From: Ignavibacteria bacterium RBG_16_34_14
GTDB taxonomy: Bacteria; Bacteroidota; Ignavibacteria; Ignavibacteriales; Ignavibacteriaceae
NCBI GenBank assembly: GCA_001802865.1
Contig: MHAF01000111.1
Coordinates: 1-32,247, forward strand
Length of the DNA: 32,247 nucleotides
Direction: 5' to 3'
This document shows, in pieces, positions 32,113-32,247 of the stretch. A program made the translations under genes and the position numbers. The notes below the pieces were generated by a model. That model was not told the DNA's origin. It saw nothing but the letters and a program-made list of their open reading frames with translations, and searched no databases. How positions within the stretch are numbered: the stretch's first letter is position 1; each line of letters starts with the position of its first letter.

Positions 32113-32247
32113 ATGACAGTGCAGGAGAGAAGAGAAAGCAGAAAAAATCTAAAGCGGGAAAGAATAATCGAAACCGCATTCGAACTTTTTTCTAAAAAGA
32201 GCTACCACGAAGTAATGATGGAAGATGTAGCAAAATTTACTTCTGTT
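32113..32247 (+). CDS. TetR-family transcriptional regulator, 3' truncated by window edge
   Basis: Forty-five codons are visible. KRERIIETAFELFSKKSYHE followed by VMMEDVAKFTSV is the N-terminal TetR helix-turn-helix: helix 1, then the start of helix 2 and the HTH. The ligand-binding part is outside. The ATG lies one base after the stop of a 19-codon ORF and has no strong ribosome site of its own, so it may be translated by coupling. Targets cannot be inferred. Confidence 0.85.
   Translation, partial: MTVQERRESRKNLKRERIIETAFELFSKKSYHEVMMEDVAKFTSV

Noticed and set aside
1-32247. CRISPR arrays, insertion sequences, prophage genes, rRNA
   Set aside because: No regularly spaced repeats, transposase or integrase frames, phage structural genes or rRNA sequence were seen.

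Overview
The window is AT-rich and reads as a chromosomal segment of a Gram-negative bacterium: it has a TolC-family outer-membrane protein, a secretin and sec-type signal peptides. Gene content, codon style and several C5-pathway heme genes (hemX-like, hemA, hemC) suggest the Ignavibacteria/Chlorobi/Bacteroidota side of the tree. That placement is an inference from general resemblance, not from a marker comparison.

Layout. 1-2.8 kb: 3'-truncated exported MsrA (minus), a TolC-family protein, a decayed stretch with two gene fragments, a small membrane protein with four cysteines, and tRNA-Lys(TTT). 2.9-6.2 kb: an NtrC-type sigma-54 activator followed at 8 nt by a soluble hybrid histidine kinase. 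6.2-20.3 kb (minus): one long type IV pilus-like cluster. In transcription order it holds two paralogous pilin-like genes, a strong terminator, pilC, pilB, pilT, a PilM-PilN fusion, a PilO-PilP-like fusion and a short secretin. A single-domain response regulator, a 1181-residue triple-receiver hybrid kinase and a receiver-DHp protein follow, and from pilT onward the genes are separated by at most a few nucleotides. 20.3-23.5 kb: a 746-nt divergent regulatory region and a plus-strand operon of three minor-pilin-like proteins (PilV-, PilW- and PilX/DUF4900-like) ending in a terminator. 23.5-24.1 kb: a nucleotidyltransferase-fold protein preceded by the frameshifted remnant of a partner gene. 24.1-27.7 kb: aspS (minus), then pyrimidine-nucleoside phosphorylase and a bacterioferritin-like protein. 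27.9-32.2 kb: an SPFH/prohibitin-like protein, a large hairpin, hemX-like, hemA and hemC, a 19-codon ORF, and the start of a TetR regulator.

The most unusual part is the pilus system. All five pilin-like proteins begin with only two to four residues ending in Gly directly before the hydrophobic helix, and all lack the canonical Glu5. The PilT-like ATPase has Ala-Ala-Pro where Glu-Asp-Pro is expected in the Asp box. The assembly-platform proteins are fused in pairs, and the machinery operon carries its own multi-receiver phosphorelay. The likely picture is a divergent type IV pilus whose assembly or motor activity is controlled by a dedicated two-component network, with the NtrC/kinase pair next door as a candidate transcriptional controller. 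No prepilin peptidase gene lies in the window.
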